DNA of 64,000 bases from Erythrophleum ivorense (lineage: Eukaryota; Streptophyta; Magnoliopsida; Fabales; Fabaceae). The notes below the pieces were generated by a model. That model was not told the DNA's origin. It did no database searches and saw only the letters and a list, made by a program, of their open reading frames with translations. The position numbers and the translations under genes are program-made. The stretch is taken from contig JAIUCV010000004.1 in the NCBI GenBank assembly GCA_026724425.1, positions 1,622,001 through 1,686,000 of the forward strand, given 5' to 3'. Of the stretch, positions 59,400 to 64,000 are shown piece by piece. Each line of letters begins with the position of its first letter. The stretch's first letter is position 1.

Positions 59400-61800
59400 C
59401 ACTCCCTCTTTTTTTTTTTTAAATTATTATTTTCCCGATTGAATTTTCTTTTAAAAATATCTTTAGACAACCTTTTCACATTGGCCAGAAAAAAAAGAAA
59501 AAAAAAAAAAGTCTCTTTACACTAACATTGTTAAAAACAAAAAATCTGCGTTGCCAAAATTATTCCTTCTATAAGTTGTATACTTGTATTAGGTTTTTTT
59601 TCCCCCTTAACATCCTTTTTTTTTCTTTTTTTAAGGTCAATTTTAACCGACAGGAAGTTAAGAGTGGCTTGACATTTAAAAAAAGTAAATTAATACAAAA
59701 AAGTTGTTAAGCGATTAAATTAAATCAAACACTCTTTTTTTTAAATAAAGCTTAAAGCTTTTTTTCCTACCTTAATTCATATGTTGTATACTTGCTGAAT
59801 TTATACCAAAAATATGGATTTGAGTGTCGGATTAAATAGAGCATTATTTCATGCTTTTACTTATATAATATAATAAGTATTAAATCAAAAGATACAATAT
59901 GAAAACACTTTTTAGTCATTTAAAAATTATGCAAATATTATTCAAGCAGTAAACTAATACAATATATATATATATATATATAACAAAATATGTAAAATCG
60001 TACAAATACAACCAAAACAAAAATTATTGGCTAGTATAATAACTTTCAGTTTGACAATGAAATCTTCTAATTGCTTGCTCCAATTGCCAAACGCACCCAT
60101 TATTGTTCTTTTGCCTTATCTTATCGTGGGTTGATCATATGAAAGATAAGGATTTGAGTGCCTAATTAAATAAAGCACCATCTTTTAACCTTACTTATAC
60201 AATATAACAAGTATTTTATCAGAACATGTACTATAAAAAATTGTAATTTTTTAAAAATTATCTAAGTATCATTTAGGCAATAAATTAATTAAAAAATTAG
60301 AATGATCTAATTTATTATTAGAATTTTTTACATCAATTTACCATTAAGTATTAAATCAAAATATGTAAAATTTTATAAACATAAAAAATTTTCTGTTAGA
60401 CAAAATAATGGTTCTCACTTCTATAATGAAACCTTCTAATATTTCCCGTATTGTTCTTTTGCTTGTCTTTATCGTGGGTTGATTATACTAAAAATTAGTG
60501 GAAAATTCAAATATCATTGAAGGGATTAGAGTGGAAGAATTTATGGATCTGATGTCACAAAGCTCCGTTGTTGTTGATGCTACGATTCCCAATATTTAAA
60601 AATTGACTACCATACACGGCACTATTGTGAAATTTCTTCGTATGCCACTTCGCGCTAATTTTGTTTGGATTATGATTTGCACAGTTCATATTTTATATAT
60701 TTTTTTTTTATTTTTATTTTTTTAACTTTAAATTGTCAATTATAAAAAAAAACAATATTTTATATTAAAAATATAGATTTTCTAAATTTAATTTAAATAA
60801 CCCAAATTGGAATGCGGCCTCGGATTCGTAAAGAATTTGGATCTGTATGTTGCCAGAGACTTTTGCCAATATATTCCACGAGTCACATATTTTCTTTAAA
60901 GTATATTTGTTCTGGTTTTTCTTCTTTACATAAATTAGTTATATGTGATTTTTTTTCTTTTATTAATAACTATTTTTGTTAATGAAAATAGAGAAGCATG
61001 AGAGTTATTGTGAACAAAGAATTACAAACTAAGACCTTGATACAGGTTACGTTTTTTTTTATTTTTCTTTATGCGAATCGGTGATTATAGACATTATCTA
61101 TACAAATGAGTTTAATTTTAGAAATATATCTGTGTGTGTGTGTGTGTGTGTGTGTTATGTTTATTCTCCTATCAATGACTATTTGTTGTTAATTTTTTAA
61201 TTATAATTTCCATTTATTGTTATTATATGTATATGTTGATATTCTTAAATGGGTTTAATTAATCATATTTTTCTATAGTCGTATCAAAAACAATAAAAAC
61301 AATAAAATGTGAAAAAGGTTTATGAATGAGAAAAGATAAGGGTAAAATGGGTCGGACAGGCTACAAAAAAGTAATATGAAGAATAATGTTCATCAACTTC
61401 TTTTAATTTATAATTAACTATCCTTTAATTTTATCTCTTTGTTGTGAAAGATTTTGAAATTATTCTTGCTTACATTTTATTTATTTTACTTACAATTAGT
61501 TTATTTTATTTTATTTTTTATGCACTATTGACATGCTTTTTAAAAAAAAATATTACTTTCTTTAATAAATAGTAAATAAAATTAATTTAACAAATAATAT
61601 ATATAATTTATAAAAATCTTAACATTATCTGGTCTACAATTTGTTTCAATGAAAGATGTAAACCTTAGTTTGATAGCTTGTATTGTATCAAATCTGGGTA
61701 AATTCGCGGATGAAACATGCTTTAATCTCTGATCATTAGAATTCATGGAGAATGAATTTAATTTTTTTCTTTTGGTCAAAATATGGACAGAACTTGAGTT
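59400..61800. other. Intergenic, no gene seen
   Basis: AT-rich. Two related segments around 59800-60060 and 60140-60440 share TTGAGTGYC, TAAATAAAGCA, CTTATATAATATAA and ATTATYGTGGGTTGAT-type landmarks, suggesting a diverged ~330-bp duplication. A (GT)n run lies at 61131-61154. Confidence 0.5.
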
Positions 61801-61820
61801 TATCACCTATCAATTTTTAA

Positions 61821-61904
61821 TGGGCCTAGCCCGAAAAGTAACTACATTTCTTAACAAAAATAAGACTTGCCGTGCAATCCATTCCCAAGCCCATCATTGG
61901 CCCA
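61821..61904 (+). promoter_or_regulatory. Site II-type promoter elements of the PHF5A gene
   Basis: TGGGCC (61821-61826), AGCCCA (61888-61893) and GGCCCA (61899-61904) match the TGGGCY site II motif bound by TCP factors. Clusters of this motif mark plant housekeeping promoters such as those of ribosomal and splicing proteins. Confidence 0.55.
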
Positions 61905-62072
61905 TCATGGCTGGGTCTGGATTGTTCTGAGATGTGCTTCCAATTATGCTCATTCTCTGCATGCCTGCGTTTCCCTCCCTCCTGTTATAGGTACTCTGAT
62001 CCACCATCCTGGTCGAAGCATTCACGATATACCCGCCGAGCAAAACTCTTCTCCTTCTTCTTCGAAGCACAG

Positions 62073-63816
62073 GTTAGCTTTCCTAACTTTGTTTTCTTCT
62101 CTATCTTTTGCTATCTCTCTCTTCCCCTTTCATATTCTATTCTTCTTTTGGCGCTCCGAGTTCTTTGATTACTGTATCAGTCTTGCTGTATGTTTGCAGA
62201 GCATTCTAAGTTATAGATTTTATTTGATTTCTAGTTGAATTTCTTCAGAACGTTTGGAAATATATTCCTCCATTGACTTGCTGCCCATTGCTCCAATTTT
62301 TATTTTCAGTCTCTGTTTAATGCTAGAATTCGTATTTAATTTAGTTAAATGCACTAGTTCATTTTTTTTTTCTTAAGTAAAATAGGAGGACCGAATGTCA
62401 TTTGGTATAAAATGAGAGGAAAGAAATAGGAATAAAAATGAGTGACTAAAATATAAGTTTTTCCTCCCTTCAGGAGATGTCGCTGGATGAGGGGGGGAAT
62501 GAAATTGAAGGGAACATTTTACGACGGGTGTGTAATTTATTATATTATCACCATGTATTCTAACTTTCTCTTCATTTTGAAACTATCTTCCCTTTTTTTT
62601 TGGAGAGAATAATTCTTATGAAATTTAGATGAAGTATTCACAAATCTAGGCCGATAAATTTTGATGTGGTATTTATTTTCACTAGTGATGACTGTATTTA
62701 TTGTCAGCTTTTTCAGTTTTGAAGAAGTAGAAAACTTGACTTCTTGTTGTGTTTTGTCGACACAGGAATATGCATTTCTTTTCTGTTTGTGGATTAAGTA
62801 GGCACTCTTTCTGATCTGCATCCTTTATCCAAAGTTAAGTATATGGTCAGACAGTTGATTTATATAAAAACCTTAGTTAAGACTAAACATGTTAAAACAT
62901 ACATTTACGTAGAAGGCATTAAGATATTACATGCATACATAAACTATAATGGGAAATTTAACAAGATATTTCTTGAAGATGTTACAGCATGATAAATGCG
63001 TTAAGGTTGTTGCTAGGAATTATTGATGTCAGATTGTCACGCATCGGTAAGTACAAGGGTATATGTGAAACACTTAAAATGACATTCGCAAACCAATGTC
63101 AATGGTTAAGCTTATGATGGGGCTTTTAGCCTTAGGTGTATAACATTTTGAGCAATAGAAGTACCAGTGATGGTTATACTCGTTATCAGGCATATTCTGC
63201 CCATGTTCTATATAGGCTTAGGTCTCTGGGTGAGATATATGGTGTAAATGTAACTGGTTCTTCCATTTTTCAATTGTTTGGCAAAGTCAAGCAAGAAAGT
63301 TGGTACTTTGTAGGCTTTGATATTTATGATTTTTCAACTTGCTAGTACAAGGGATTAGTCCAGTCTGAGGTTAAATATCAATAAGCAGGAAGTTAAGCCT
63401 TGCACACAGCTTCATTGTTTTGTGATAAGAATTTTGTATAGCATATCCATTATATAGGATATCAATAGGGAAGTTTGAGGATTTGTAGTTTTTATGGTTT
63501 GAACTATGAAGGTAGTCAGTTGTCTGATCTGACCATTGGCTATAACAATATTCCATTTACTAACTATACTGGCTAATTGCTTGGTGAAAAAGCGGGGTAG
63601 AAAGGGGGAGGGGTGGTTAAATTACTACTTGAGCCAAAGAATCTGATTTATCGCACTGCCTTTTGCTGTTTTGCTTTTGGGGATTTGTAATCACTAATCT
63701 TACAGTGAGGGTATTCGATCTTTATTGTTTAATTTTTTATTATGTCACCTCTGCTAGAAGTGTGGCATTTAACTGATTCACTTGACATTTTGTTCGACTT
63801 TGAAATGTCCCTGCAG
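62073..63816 (+). other. 5'UTR intron of the PHF5A gene (inferred)
   Basis: A leader rich in CTTCTTC ends at GAAGCACAG|GTTAGC (donor at 62073). The acceptor TGTCCCTGCAG is at 63816, 40 bp before the ATG. The 1,744-bp interval holds no supported coding frame. Confidence 0.6.
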
Positions 63817-63856
63817 GTCTTATACACAGCACAGGATCTAGGAGGTTGTTGAAAAC

Positions 63857-64000
63857 ATGGCCAAGCATCATCCTGATTTGATTATGTGCAGGAAGCAGCC
63901 AGGAATTGCGATTGGACGACTTTGTGACAAATGTGATGGCAAGTGTGTGGTCTGTGACTCTTACGTGCGTCCTTGTACACTTGTCCGGGTCTGTGATGAA
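63857..64000 (+). CDS. PHF5A / SF3b14b splicing factor subunit, N-terminal part (runs off the window)
   Basis: Small zinc protein of the SF3b complex in the U2 snRNP, acting in branch-site recognition in the nucleus. The visible 48 codons begin MAKHHPDLIMCRKQPG and continue with GRLCDKCDGKCVVCDSYVRPC, carrying seven cysteines (residues 11, 23, 26, 30, 33, 40 and 46) in the knot-like zinc arrangement of this almost invariant family. Full length is about 110 aa, so the remainder lies beyond the end. Arabidopsis has two copies, At1g07170 and At2g30000 (from memory), each beside an AP2C phosphatase and a MAPKKK, as here. Confidence 0.96.
   Translation, partial: MAKHHPDLIMCRKQPGIAIGRLCDKCDGKCVVCDSYVRPCTLVRVCDE

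Noticed and set aside
61867..62238. Plus-strand frames over the PHF5A leader
   Set aside because: They cross the inferred first exon/intron boundary at 62073 and overlap each other in two frames, so this is better explained as 5'UTR and intron.
1..64000. CRISPR arrays, bacterial operons, ribosome binding sites, tRNA or rRNA genes
   Set aside because: The gene structures are eukaryotic. I saw no spaced direct repeats of CRISPR type and no convincing tRNA A/B boxes with an acceptor stem. The rRNA matches are short antisense guides, not rRNA genes.

Overview
This is a nuclear window from a flowering plant, most probably a core eudicot. The evidence is spliced genes with GT-AG introns, land-plant families (an asparagine synthetase, an AP2C-type PP2C, a trichome-birefringence-like protein), very AT-rich intergenic DNA full of microsatellites and MITE-like repeats, and one decayed Ty1/copia element. 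The species cannot be fixed from sequence alone.

Layout. A clade-III MAPKKK (MAPKKK13/14-like, minus, 36-1547) is followed by an AP2C-type MAPK phosphatase (minus, four exons, 6828-8717). About 8 kb of repeats follows, including an LTR-like fragment near 13.6-14.3 kb. At 17.2-20.2 kb lies a minus-strand locus with a TATA box, a telo box and a spliced non-coding leader. It carries box C/D and H/ACA snoRNA candidates whose guide segments match 18S and 25S rRNA, plus long hairpins. From 20.3 to 34.8 kb I see only AT-rich DNA and non-autonomous transposon remnants. An asparagine synthetase gene (plus, 13 exons, 580 aa) fills 35074-39442. A dead copia element with both LTRs spans 41787-46705. A TBL gene (minus, five exons, 391 aa) fills 46970-51518. 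A GA 2-oxidase-like dioxygenase gene (minus, three exons, 338 aa) fills 54447-59192. The window ends inside the first coding exon of a PHF5A/SF3b14b-type splicing factor (plus), preceded by site II promoter motifs and a 5'UTR intron.

How the parts fit. From memory of the Arabidopsis map, the order MAPKKK - AP2C - (TBL) - PHF5A matches two paralogous blocks, At2g30040-30020-30010-30000 and At1g07150-07160-07170. The block therefore looks ancestral, with the asparagine synthetase, the dioxygenase, the snoRNA locus and transposons as other content of the interval. The kinase and the phosphatase belong to families with opposite effects on stress MAPK signalling. The snoRNA locus is the least conventional part and the best candidate for something not yet annotated.
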